From positions 1 through 5,566 of the forward strand of contig PLZT01000419.1 of the NCBI GenBank assembly GCA_003152255.1: a stretch of DNA of 5,566 nt. The letters are read 5' to 3'. Of the stretch, positions 1 to 5,543 are shown piece by piece (the first letter of the stretch is position 1; each line of letters starts with the position of its first letter). A model generated the notes under the pieces. That model was not told where the DNA came from. It searched no databases and saw nothing but the letters and a program-made list of their open reading frames with translations. The DNA comes from Methylocystaceae bacterium (GTDB lineage: Bacteria; Pseudomonadota; Alphaproteobacteria; Rhizobiales; Beijerinckiaceae). The position numbers were made by a program, and so were the translations under genes.

Positions 1-610
1 GTGACTTTGCTGTTGGTCGAGTCAATGCTCCCTTCAAGGCGATAGTCGGGTCATTGTCCGCGCGACCTATAGCGATGGCGTAGCGAAACACGGCGGCAAT
101 GGTGAAACGCAGATGTTGTGCAGTTTCGTAACGACCCCTTGCTTCCACCTTGCGCAACACCGCAAGTACGTCGGCGGATGATATATCGCGAATAGGGCGA
201 TGACCGATGGCGTCGTAGGCGAGTCTAAGGAGCCACTCCACTTTCTCTACGGTCCCTTTGGCTCGATTTTCGCGGATGAGTTTGGCGTGATATTCCATGG
301 CGATGGCTTGAAAGGAGTGGAGCGTCGCCTCCTTCTCCTTCAATTTGGACGCTTGCTTGGCTTGGGAGGGGTCGATCCCTGTCGCCAACAAGCTCTTGGC
401 CTGTTCGCGAACGTCGCGAGCCATTTTGATGGTCAACGCCGGATACGCGCCGATGGATAGAGTCCGTTCGTGTCCACCAAATCGGTATTTTAGCCGCCAT
501 AGGCGCGAGCCTGTCGGGGTGACGAAGAGATAGAGGCCGTTTCCGTCGGCTAGCTTGAAGGGGCGGTCCTTCGGCTTGATGTTGCGGATGGCGGTGTCGT
601 TAAGGGGCAT
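1..610 (-). CDS. Tyrosine-type site-specific integrase, P4/DUF4102 family, N-terminal part (runs off the left edge)
   Basis: Integrases of this family catalyse recombination between element and chromosomal attachment sites. The 203 visible residues begin MPLNDTAIRNIKPKDRPFKL. Residues 1 to about 85 form the arm-type DNA-binding domain (DUF4102), with its typical LADGNGLYLFVTPTGSRLW and GGHERTLSIGAYP segments. A charged linker at about 86-97 leads into the core-binding (SAM-like) domain at about 98-195, containing AIGHRPIRDI, VLRKVEARGRYETA and VFRYAIAIGRA. The catalytic R...HxxR...Y domain should lie beyond base 1, so activity cannot be judged. The ATG at 610 is the only usual start after an in-frame TAG about 36 bases upstream; no strong Shine-Dalgarno is visible. 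Base composition is less GC-rich than the chromosomal genes to the right, consistent with acquired DNA. Family assignment is secure; the target site is unknown. Confidence 0.93.
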   Translation of the reverse strand, partial: MPLNDTAIRNIKPKDRPFKLADGNGLYLFVTPTGSRLWRLKYRFGGHERTLSIGAYPALTIKMARDVREQAKSLLATGIDPSQAKQASKLKEKEATLHSFQAIAMEYHAKLIRENRAKGTVEKVEWLLRLAYDAIGHRPIRDISSADVLAVLRKVEARGRYETAQHLRFTIAAVFRYAIAIGRADNDPTIALKGALTRPTAKS

Positions 611-667
611 GGGCGTTGGGGGGTATCGTCTCAAGGGGCAGCGAGGCTATACCCCTTAATATGCCCC
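600..667. repeat. Inverted TTAAGGGG repeats around the integrase start
   Basis: TTAAGGGG at 600-607 and its exact complement CCCCTTAA at 652-659 flank the integrase start region. GGGGCAT at 604-610 is likewise mirrored by ATGCCCC at 661-667, and a further CAAGGGG lies near 632-638. The right-hand copies overlap the candidate -10 hexamer, so they could be an operator or integrase/excisionase arm sites. That role is inference from position only. Confidence 0.35.
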
Positions 668-743
668 CAAATTCCCCGGATGCAAGCGGAGATGGCCGAA
701 CCACGTTGGACAATAAGTCAATGATTTTAAGAAACTAAGTTAG
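611..743. other. Non-coding junction region between integrase and truncated gene
   Basis: I find no convincing coding sequence on either strand here. The stretch contains the candidate integrase promoter, the TTAAGGGG-type repeats and the left part of an AT-rich trough (about 712-750). The attachment-site core is expected in or just right of this interval, but its sequence cannot be identified without the other element end. No tRNA T-arm/acceptor signature is present on either strand. Confidence 0.5.
656..685 (-). promoter_or_regulatory. Candidate sigma-70-type promoter for the integrase gene
   Basis: On the minus strand there is a TTGCAT hexamer (plus-strand 680-685), an 18-base spacer and a TATTAA hexamer (plus-strand 656-661). 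This would start transcription near 649, about 39 bases before the integrase ATG. Both hexamers are decent but not perfect matches to the consensus, and alphaproteobacterial promoters are hard to call by eye, so this is tentative. Confidence 0.35.
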
Positions 744-899
744 GGATTTCGGACTTGGTCGGATGTCTCTGGATGCCAATGCGGCGTATATGACTTGAAC
801 CGAACTTTTTCGGTCCAGCTCGGTTTCGTCTATGCGCCCTTCGGCGTGAACGCGCCGGCGGAGCGCGGAATCATCAGCGCGGTTTGGGCGAGGTTTTGA
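744..899 (+). pseudogene. C-terminal remnant of a chromosomal gene, possibly an outer-membrane beta-barrel protein
   Basis: Reading in frame with the TGA at 897-899, 51 codons are open back to an in-frame TAG at 741-743, and none is a methionine. Codons from about 801 onward show the strong G/C third-position bias of the flanking chromosome, and the frame ends exactly where the converging ccdA ends. The last half alternates polar and hydrophobic residues (RTFSVQLGFVYAPFGV, then GIISAVWARF) and finishes in phenylalanine, the usual terminal residue of outer-membrane beta-barrels. My reading is that the 5' part was separated by the adjacent element, with the true gene starting somewhere right of 744. 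The protein family is not recognised. It could instead be the duplicated gene end left by site-specific integration, or a chance open frame. Confidence 0.4.
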
Positions 900-913
900 G
901 CGCTAAAACCTCG
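889..913. terminator. Stem-loop shared by two converging reading frames
   Basis: A perfect 9-bp inverted repeat, CGAGGTTTT (889-897) and AAAACCTCG (905-913), is separated by a 7-base loop. It spans both stop codons: TGA of the plus-strand remnant at 897-899 and the ccdA TAG at 903-905 on the minus strand. Position and symmetry suit a bidirectional transcription end. There is no T-tract after the stem on either strand, so it is not a textbook intrinsic terminator and may only protect 3' ends. Confidence 0.45.
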
Positions 914-1625
914 TCGTCAATCGCGTGAGCCAGGCGGGCGAGGCCCCGACGAGATCAGCTTCCAAATCCTTGTCGACACCCGCGACGATCAGCGCGCCGA
1001 GGACGATCAGCAAAACGCCGAGCGCCTGCTTGACGCGCTTGCCGGCTCCGAGCAATGAATCGCGCCAGCTCGACATCAGCCGCCGCGACAAGGCGCCAAG
1101 CAGCAAAAGCGGTAGCGCGGCCCCGAGCCCAAAGACGGCCATGGTCATCGCTACCTGTTGCAAATTTTCGCCGCGCGCCGCCAGCACCGAGGCGGCGCCG
1201 AGCGTCGGCCCGACGCAAGGACTCCAGACCGCGCCGAGCACGAGCCCAAGGCCAAACTGGCCCAGCGCGCCCGCCGCCGGATAGCCGCGAAAGGCGCTGT
1301 CGATCTTATCGCTCAAGGGTCCGGCGGCGGCGCTGAAACGCTCCTGCAACGGCGGCGCGACGAGGACAATTCCGAAAAGGATCATCAAGCTCGCGGAGCC
1401 GAACCTAAACACGGAATCGTCAATCCCGATCGCGAAGCCAATCGTCGCGACAAACAGCCCAATGGCCACGAAGGAGACCGCGACTCCAAGCGCCAATAGG
1501 GCCGGCCCGAACCTCTGCCGGGACGCCGCCGCGCCGAGAACCAGCGGCAACAACGGCAATACGCAGGGCGAGAGGATCGACAAGATCCCCGCCAGAAACG
1601 CAAGTCCAACGGCGCCGATGCTCAT
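903..1625 (-). CDS. ccdA: CcdA-family inner-membrane thiol:disulfide electron transporter
   Basis: CcdA-type proteins carry electrons from cytoplasmic thioredoxin across the inner membrane to periplasmic thioredoxin-like partners, often for cytochrome c maturation. The 240-residue protein is almost entirely hydrophobic, with about six membrane segments (roughly residues 5-30, 40-65, 73-93, 118-145, 155-180 and 197-217). It has the two diagnostic redox cysteines in repeated motifs: LSPCVLPLLP (Cys21) in the first segment and WSPCVGPTLG (Cys137) in the fourth, reflecting the family's internal duplication. Length fits stand-alone CcdA rather than full DsbD, since there are no fused periplasmic domains. 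The ATG at 1625 follows a GGGAAAG ribosome-binding site and lies 10 bases after the stop of the thioredoxin-like gene, so the two are almost certainly co-transcribed. The family is sure; the exact downstream client is inferred. Confidence 0.93.
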   Translation of the reverse strand: MSIGAVGLAFLAGILSILSPCVLPLLPLVLGAAASRQRFGPALLALGVAVSFVAIGLFVATIGFAIGIDDSVFRFGSASLMILFGIVLVAPPLQERFSAAAGPLSDKIDSAFRGYPAAGALGQFGLGLVLGAVWSPCVGPTLGAASVLAARGENLQQVAMTMAVFGLGAALPLLLLGALSRRLMSSWRDSLLGAGKRVKQALGVLLIVLGALIVAGVDKDLEADLVGASPAWLTRLTTRF

Positions 1626-1635
1626 CTTTCCCGGC

Positions 1636-2022
1636 TCACAAGGCTTTATTGAGCAGCGCGGCGATCGACGCGGGGTCGGTGTCGCCGACGGAGCGGCCCG
1701 TCTCGGTCGCGCCTTTGAAAACGATCAATGTGCTTTGCGTCGTCGCCTTGAACTGGCGCACGACGCCCTTCTGGCTGTCGAAATCCACGCGGAAGACTTT
1801 TAGCGCGCCGAATTTGGGCGCGCTTTCGAGTTTTTCGAGAATCGGCTGCTGCGCCTTGCAGGTCGGGCACCAGGGAGCGAAAATGTGAACGAGGATCGAG
1901 GCGCCGGCGGCCTGCGCCGCGGCGAAGCCCTCCTGCGTGAAAGGCGCGAGCTCGGCGGCGAAGGCCGGAAGGCCCGCAGCGGAAAACAACGCGGCGGCGA
2001 GCAGCGTGCGGCGTGTCGGCAT
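1636..2022 (-). CDS. Exported thioredoxin-like protein, partner of CcdA
   Basis: This is a small periplasmic thiol-disulfide oxidoreductase (128 aa). Residues 1 to about 22 form a signal peptide: MPTRR, a hydrophobic stretch, then AFA-AE, with likely cleavage after residue 22 or 23. TRRTLL is faintly Tat-like. The mature part is a single thioredoxin fold with the active site FAPWCPTCK (Cys52 and Cys55), followed by the VFRVDFD strand and the STLIVFKGATETGR beta-hairpin. The usual cis-proline before that strand is replaced by serine (QST instead of xPT). The ATG at 2022 is chosen because it follows AGGAG with 10 bases spacing and begins the signal peptide. A longer open frame to 2562 exists but overlaps mobA. 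It is the first gene of a pair with ccdA, suggesting that CcdA keeps it reduced. Confidence 0.92.
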   Translation of the reverse strand: MPTRRTLLAAALFSAAGLPAFAAELAPFTQEGFAAAQAAGASILVHIFAPWCPTCKAQQPILEKLESAPKFGALKVFRVDFDSQKGVVRQFKATTQSTLIVFKGATETGRSVGDTDPASIAALLNKAL

Positions 2023-2151
2023 GGATGAACTTCTCCTCTTTCGCGCCGCGGCGGCGCGCCTGCGTGAGCGGCGAATATGGCCTCTCGATCTAGTCTTCGC
2101 TAAACGCGACGGCGATGTTACATCGAATTCGCCGCGAGCGGAGATAGGTCG
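2023..2151. promoter_or_regulatory. Divergent intergenic region between the thioredoxin-like gene and mobA
   Basis: These 129 bases must hold the promoters for both directions. They contain a small palindrome CGATG-TTA-CATCG (2113-2125) and a wider 9-bp inverted repeat, GCGGCGAAT at 2068-2076 with ATTCGCCGC at 2127-2135. The latter could be an operator pair or chance in GC-rich DNA. A GGAG ribosome-binding site for mobA sits at 2140-2143. I cannot call clear -35/-10 boxes. Confidence 0.4.
2033..2037 (-). promoter_or_regulatory. Ribosome-binding site deciding the thioredoxin-like start
   Basis: On the minus strand AGGAG lies 10 bases before the ATG at 2022. It marks the short, signal-peptide-bearing start as the real one, against the much longer upstream open frame. 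Confidence 0.7.
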
Positions 2152-2763
2152 ATGCGTGAAGCCTATGGAATCATCCTTGCCGGCGGACAGGCGCGACGGC
2201 TCGGCGGCGTCGACAAGGCTTTGATCGCCGTTGGCGGCGAGCCAATTTTGGCGCGTCTCGCGCGACGGCTTGGCGGCCAATGCGTTGGCCTCGCGCTCAA
2301 CGCCAATGGCGATCCCGCGCGTTTCGCGGGGTTTGGCCTGGTGGTCGTCGCGGACGATATCGGGGGCTTCGCTGGCCCGCTCGCCGGCGTTCTCGCCGGG
2401 ATGGATTATGTCGCCGCGAATTTCGAGCCAATTTCCGAAATCGTCACCGTCCCCGCCGACACGCCCTTCATTCCGCGCGACCTCGTGGCGCGGCTTTCGG
2501 AAGCGCGGGCGGCGGCGGCCGCGGACATCGCCGTCGCGAGATCGGGCAAGCGCGATCATCACGCCATCGCGCTATGGCCCGTGACTTTGCGGGGCGAACT
2601 GCGGCGCGCGCTGGTGGAGGAGGAATTGCGCAAGGTTGGCGCTTTCATCGAACGATTTAAACACGTCGCGGTGGAGTGGCCGACCGAGCCCCATGATCCG
2701 TTTTTCAACGTCAACCGGCCGGAGGATGTGGAGCGCGCCGAGGCGATGGCGGCTCAAACATAG
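2152..2763 (+). CDS. mobA: Molybdenum cofactor guanylyltransferase MobA
   Basis: MobA transfers GMP from GTP to Mo-molybdopterin, giving the guanine dinucleotide cofactor used by DMSO-reductase-family enzymes such as nitrate reductases and formate dehydrogenases; it acts in the cytoplasm. The 203-residue protein is close to the family's usual 190-210. The nucleotide-binding loop is LAGGQARRLGGVDKALI (residues 9-25, with Arg15, Arg16 and Lys22). FAGPLAGVLAG (73-83) is the second conserved block. VPADTPFIP (100-108) contains the Mg-ligand aspartate Asp103, and FNVNRPEDVERAE (185-197) is the family's C-terminal motif. The ATG at 2152 is preceded by GGAG with 8 bases spacing. No mobB or molybdoenzyme gene is visible next to it. 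The 3' end overlaps the converging cysK by 10 bases. Confidence 0.95.
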   Translation: MREAYGIILAGGQARRLGGVDKALIAVGGEPILARLARRLGGQCVGLALNANGDPARFAGFGLVVVADDIGGFAGPLAGVLAGMDYVAANFEPISEIVTVPADTPFIPRDLVARLSEARAAAAADIAVARSGKRDHHAIALWPVTLRGELRRALVEEELRKVGAFIERFKHVAVEWPTEPHDPFFNVNRPEDVERAEAMAAQT

Positions 2764-3785
2764 CCCGGATCAATCGCCGCCGTCGCCTCCAACCACGCCG
2801 GCGTCGGCAGCTTCTGCTCGCGCAAGAACGCCGGATTGAACAGCTTTGACGCATAGCGTCCGCCGCCGTCGGCGAGCACGGTCACGATGGTGTGGCCCGG
2901 ACCCAATTCGCGGGCGAGGCGAATGGCGCCCGCGACATTTATACCGGATGAGCCGCCGAGCAGCAGGCCCTCGTTCTGGGCGAGATCGAAGACAATCGGC
3001 AGCGCCTCCTCGTCCGTGATCTGGCAGGCGAAATCGACCGGCGCGCCGACGAGATTCTCGGTGACGCGGCCCTGGCCAATCCCTTCGGTGATCGAACTTC
3101 CCGACGCCTTCAGCTCGCCGCTGGTGTAATAGGAATAAAGCGCCGCGCCCATCGGGTCGGCGAGGCCGATCTTAATGTTCTGGTTGCGCGCCTTGAGCGC
3201 CAGTCCGACGCCGGCGAGCGTGCCGCCCGTGCCGCAAGCGCAGATGAAGCCGTCGACGTCGCCGGCGAGTTCGTCGTAAATCTCGGGGCCGGTCGTCTCG
3301 ATATGCGCTTCGCGATTGGCGAGATTGTCGAACTGATTGGCCCAAATCGCGCCTTCGGCGCGCTCTCCCGCCAATCGGTCGGCGAGGCGCCCCGAAAGCT
3401 TCACGTAATTATTGGGATTGGCGTAGGGGACGGCGGGCACTTCGACCAGCCGCGCGCCTTGCAGGCGCAATGTGTCTTTCTTCTCTTGCGACTGCGTTTC
3501 CGGAATGACGATGACGCTCGAAAAGCCCAGCGCATTGGCGACCAGGGCGAGGCCAATGCCGGTGTTCCCCGCGGTGCCCTCGACGATCACCCCACCGGGC
3601 GCAAGCGTTCCCCGCGCGATCGCGTCGCGAACGATATAGAGCGCGGCCCGGTCCTTCACCGAGCCGCCGGGATTCATGAATTCCGCCTTGCCGAGAATGC
3701 GGCAGCCCGTCGCTTTCGACGCCGCGCGCAATTCGATCAACGGAGTCTTGCCGATGGCGTCGATCACATTGGCGGCTATGGTCAT
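2754..3785 (-). CDS. cysK: Cysteine synthase A (O-acetylserine sulfhydrylase)
   Basis: This cytoplasmic PLP enzyme makes cysteine from O-acetylserine and sulfide. The 343-residue fold-type II protein begins with IGKTPLIEL (11-19). Its PLP lysine is Lys44 in NPGGSVKDR (38-46). The substrate loop is EGTAGNTGIG (69-78), the phosphate-binding loop CGTGGTLAG (184-192), and the PLP-ring serine lies in GGSSGIN (277-283). VIPETQSQEKKDTLRLQGA and the AIWANQFDN segment are typical of the long alphaproteobacterial type. It is somewhat longer than the roughly 310-320 residues of enteric CysK because of a C-terminal extension (about 315-343). A cystathionine beta-synthase-like activity cannot be excluded from sequence, as SVKDR occurs in both groups. 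The start at 3785 has GAGG 7 bases upstream. It lies 66 bases downstream of the epimerase-like gene and may share its transcript. Confidence 0.92.
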   Translation of the reverse strand: MTIAANVIDAIGKTPLIELRAASKATGCRILGKAEFMNPGGSVKDRAALYIVRDAIARGTLAPGGVIVEGTAGNTGIGLALVANALGFSSVIVIPETQSQEKKDTLRLQGARLVEVPAVPYANPNNYVKLSGRLADRLAGERAEGAIWANQFDNLANREAHIETTGPEIYDELAGDVDGFICACGTGGTLAGVGLALKARNQNIKIGLADPMGAALYSYYTSGELKASGSSITEGIGQGRVTENLVGAPVDFACQITDEEALPIVFDLAQNEGLLLGGSSGINVAGAIRLARELGPGHTIVTVLADGGGRYASKLFNPAFLREQKLPTPAWLEATAAIDPGYV

Positions 3786-3851
3786 GCGGAATCCTCGAAC
3801 TGGGGCGGCGGTTGGAGTGAATAAGCAATCATCGTTCCTGATCCTATCGCT
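3786..3851 (-). other. Short gap between epimerase-like gene and cysK
   Basis: These 66 bases carry the cysK ribosome-binding site (GAGG on the minus strand, plus-strand 3793-3796). There is no stem-loop with a T-tract, so read-through from the epimerase-like gene into cysK is possible. A separate cysK promoter here cannot be excluded. Confidence 0.4.
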
Positions 3852-4736
3852 TTAAGCGGTCTCGCCGGTTCTTTCAAAGCGGAATGTGACGGAGTGGCGG
3901 GCGCTTTCGCCCGGCGGCAGCAGCCGCATCGAAGGCTTTTCCGCCAGTTCGCCGAAGAAATCCTCCGGGTCGCCGTGGCCGGTCCAGGGCTCGATGCAAA
4001 GATAAGGCGCCGGCGGCAGCGACCAGAAGGCGATATGTGGGAAATCCTCGAGCTCCACGACAAGGCGCGCGCCCGCGCCATTGTCGAAAGCGAGGCTTTT
4101 GCTGTTGGCGTTCAGAAAAACCAGCGCGTCATTGGCCAGCAATTCCGGCGTCAACGGAAGAACGCGGCCTTCCAGCGGGACGGGACGCGCGCGCCGCGAA
4201 ATAAGACCGCCCGGGGCGATGATCGGAACCTCCGGTCGCTCGGGCTTTTCGAACACAATGGCGTGCGGCGCGGCGGAGCCGCCAAACGGCCAGCGAATGG
4301 CCGGATGCAACCCGCAGGCGTAGGGCAGGGGCGTCCCGCCGCTGTTGGTGACGATCAGCGCGTTTTCCAAACCGCCGGGCAGCAGCCGGAACTCGACCGT
4401 CAGACGAAACTCGAAGGGGTAAAGCGCGCGCGTTTCCTCGTCCGCCGCGAGCTCCAGCCGTAGAAAGTCGCGGCGTTGCTCGGCAACGGCGAATTGCTTC
4501 TTCCAGGCGAAGCCATGCAACGACAGCGGATAGGTCTTACCGTCGACCCGCGCGGTCCCGTCGCGGGTCCAGCCGACCACCGGGAACAGGATCGGCGCGC
4601 TTTGGTCCCAGACTTTTGGGTCTTTGGCCCAGACGAGATCGACCCCGCTCGCGCGCCAGGCCATAAGCTCGGCGCCGAAACTGTCGATGTCGGCGCTTTC
4701 GCCTTCATCGTTGGTCAGGAGAATCGTTTCGTTCAT
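3852..4736 (-). CDS. Aldose 1-epimerase family protein (LacX-like galactose-mutarotase fold)
   Basis: Members of this family interconvert alpha and beta anomers of sugars or sugar phosphates; the substrate of the LacX-like branch is mostly unknown. The 294-residue protein has ILFPVVGWTRDG (49-60), the first catalytic-type histidine in LSLHGFAWKK (His74), a second in CGLHPAIRWPF (His144), and the presumed general base Glu249 in YLCIEPWTGHGDP (245-257). These match the family's histidine/histidine/glutamate arrangement. No signal peptide is seen, so it should be cytoplasmic. The ATG at 4736 fits the N-terminus of the family (ILLTNDEGESADIDSFGAEL); a longer open frame to 5132 would run through ccmA on the other strand and is rejected. 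No good Shine-Dalgarno precedes the start, so expression may be weak or leaderless. It could be co-transcribed with cysK downstream. Confidence 0.88.
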   Translation of the reverse strand: MNETILLTNDEGESADIDSFGAELMAWRASGVDLVWAKDPKVWDQSAPILFPVVGWTRDGTARVDGKTYPLSLHGFAWKKQFAVAEQRRDFLRLELAADEETRALYPFEFRLTVEFRLLPGGLENALIVTNSGGTPLPYACGLHPAIRWPFGGSAAPHAIVFEKPERPEVPIIAPGGLISRRARPVPLEGRVLPLTPELLANDALVFLNANSKSLAFDNGAGARLVVELEDFPHIAFWSLPPAPYLCIEPWTGHGDPEDFFGELAEKPSMRLLPPGESARHSVTFRFERTGETA

Positions 4737-4856
4737 GAGCGCAAGGATCGCGCGGCGGGCCGGATGGGGCAAGATTTGGTTCGATTTAAACTCCGCGACC
4801 GCGCTGTGGCTCGCCCTCTCTGGCGCTTTCGCCCGCGAGGCTTTAAGGCGGGGGAG
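4737..4856. promoter_or_regulatory. Divergent intergenic region between epimerase-like gene and ccmA
   Basis: These 120 bases separate two divergent starts and should contain both promoters. The only AT-rich patch, around 4771-4792, is the likeliest place for a -10 element. No clear paired hexamers or operator palindrome stand out. AAGG at 4845-4848, 8 bases before the ccmA ATG, is the probable ribosome-binding site, although a G-run directly abuts the start codon. Confidence 0.35.
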
Positions 4857-5543
4857 ATGACCAGTTCCCACCGCCCCCATGTCGATCTTCATTCCGCTCT
4901 CAGGCTGCGGGTGGAAGGGCTTTGCGTCGAACGCGGCGAGAGCCGGGTGATCGAAAACCTCGGTTTCGTGCTCGCGGGCGGCGAGACGCTCAAGATCACA
5001 GGCCCGAATGGCGCCGGCAAATCGACGCTGTTGCGGGCGCTGGCGGGACTTTTGCCGCGCGGCGCCGGCGTCGTCGCGCTGGAGGGGGTGGGAGAGGAAG
5101 AGGTCGCGCCGCAAACGCATTATCTCGCCCATGCCGACGGTCTAAAGGCCCAATTGACGGTCGCGGAAAACCTCGCCTTTTGGGCGGATTATCTCTCCGC
5201 CGAAGGCGCCGCGCCAAATTTTCCGACGCGCGATCTCTCGGTCGCGGCGGCGCTGGCCAATGTCGGGCTCGCGCATGTCGCGGGAGCGCCGGTCGCGATC
5301 CTTTCCGCGGGACAGAAGCGGCGCGTCGCGCTGGCGCGGCTGATGGTCGCCTTCCGTCCGCTGTGGCTGCTCGACGAACCGCTGACCGGCCTCGACGCCG
5401 CGTCGCGCGAAAAATTCGCCCTCGCCATGCGCGATCATTGCGCGCTCGGCGGCATGATCGTCGCCGCCACGCATGAGCCGCTCGGCTTCGACGAGACGCG
5501 CGAACTGCGGCTCGGAAAGAAGCTCAAGGTCGCCGTGTCATGA
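4857..5543 (+). CDS. ccmA: Heme exporter ATP-binding protein CcmA (cytochrome c maturation ABC ATPase)
   Basis: CcmA is the ATPase of the CcmABCD complex, which releases heme-loaded CcmE for System I cytochrome c biogenesis at the inner membrane. The 228-residue protein has Walker A GPNGAGKST (49-57), the signature LSAGQKRRVALARL (149-162), Walker B LWLLDEP (169-175), the D-loop TGLD (177-180) and the H-loop His206 in THEPLG. The Q-loop region reads HYLAHADGLKAQLTVAENL, where the ABC-type glutamine is not evident. Short length and the compact DEPLTGLDAASREKFA segment are typical of CcmA rather than larger transporters. The ATG at 4857 is favoured: it gives a normal-length protein, whereas the frame stays open further left only by running antisense to the epimerase-like gene. 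Its stop overlaps the ccmB start as ATGA, implying translational coupling. Confidence 0.93.
   Translation: MTSSHRPHVDLHSALRLRVEGLCVERGESRVIENLGFVLAGGETLKITGPNGAGKSTLLRALAGLLPRGAGVVALEGVGEEEVAPQTHYLAHADGLKAQLTVAENLAFWADYLSAEGAAPNFPTRDLSVAAALANVGLAHVAGAPVAILSAGQKRRVALARLMVAFRPLWLLDEPLTGLDAASREKFALAMRDHCALGGMIVAATHEPLGFDETRELRLGKKLKVAVS

Larger units (their letters stand above)
1..743. mobile_element. Right-hand end of a putative integrated element (genomic island or prophage), partial
   Basis: This stretch contains the 5' part of a P4-type tyrosine integrase pointing left and out of the window, followed by non-coding DNA that becomes AT-rich around 712-750 (bases 721-780 are about 40% GC by hand count, against clearly higher values right of 840). 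In P4-like elements the integrase 5' end usually faces the attachment site and the gene reads into the element. The element would therefore extend left from here, with its attachment site somewhere in about 620-800. No tRNA or tmRNA end is recognisable at the junction. The right boundary at 743 is my estimate: it is the last in-frame stop before the truncated gene fragment begins. Element identity and cargo lie outside the window. Confidence 0.55.

Noticed and set aside
225..500. 91-codon minus-strand frame inside the integrase
   Set aside because: It is an out-of-frame shadow; the overlapping frame from 610 gives a clear DUF4102 integrase.
754..824. Possible tRNA remnant at the element junction (minus-strand GGTTCAAGTC at about 792-801)
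   Set aside because: The sequence resembles a T-loop, but the flanking five bases on either side do not pair and no acceptor or anticodon stem is found.
2023..2562. N-terminal extension of the thioredoxin-like gene to 308 residues
   Set aside because: The extra 180 residues are arginine-rich, lie antisense to mobA and precede a clear signal peptide with its own ribosome-binding site at 2033-2037.
3303..4463. Open plus-strand frames of 173 and 189 codons at 3303-3824 and 3894-4463
   Set aside because: They are antisense to cysK and the epimerase-like gene and have no recognisable domain; open antisense frames are expected in GC-rich coding DNA.
4476..4856. Upstream extension of ccmA to 355 residues
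   Set aside because: It runs antisense to the epimerase-like coding sequence and would put 127 unrelated residues before the normal CcmA start.
4826..4856. Hairpin (CCCGC...GCGGG) upstream of ccmA as a riboswitch or attenuator
   Set aside because: Only a short GC stem can form, and such matches are common in this base composition.
4737..5132. Extension of the epimerase-like protein to 426 residues
   Set aside because: The added part is antisense to ccmA and low in family character; the family N-terminus begins at the ATG at 4736.
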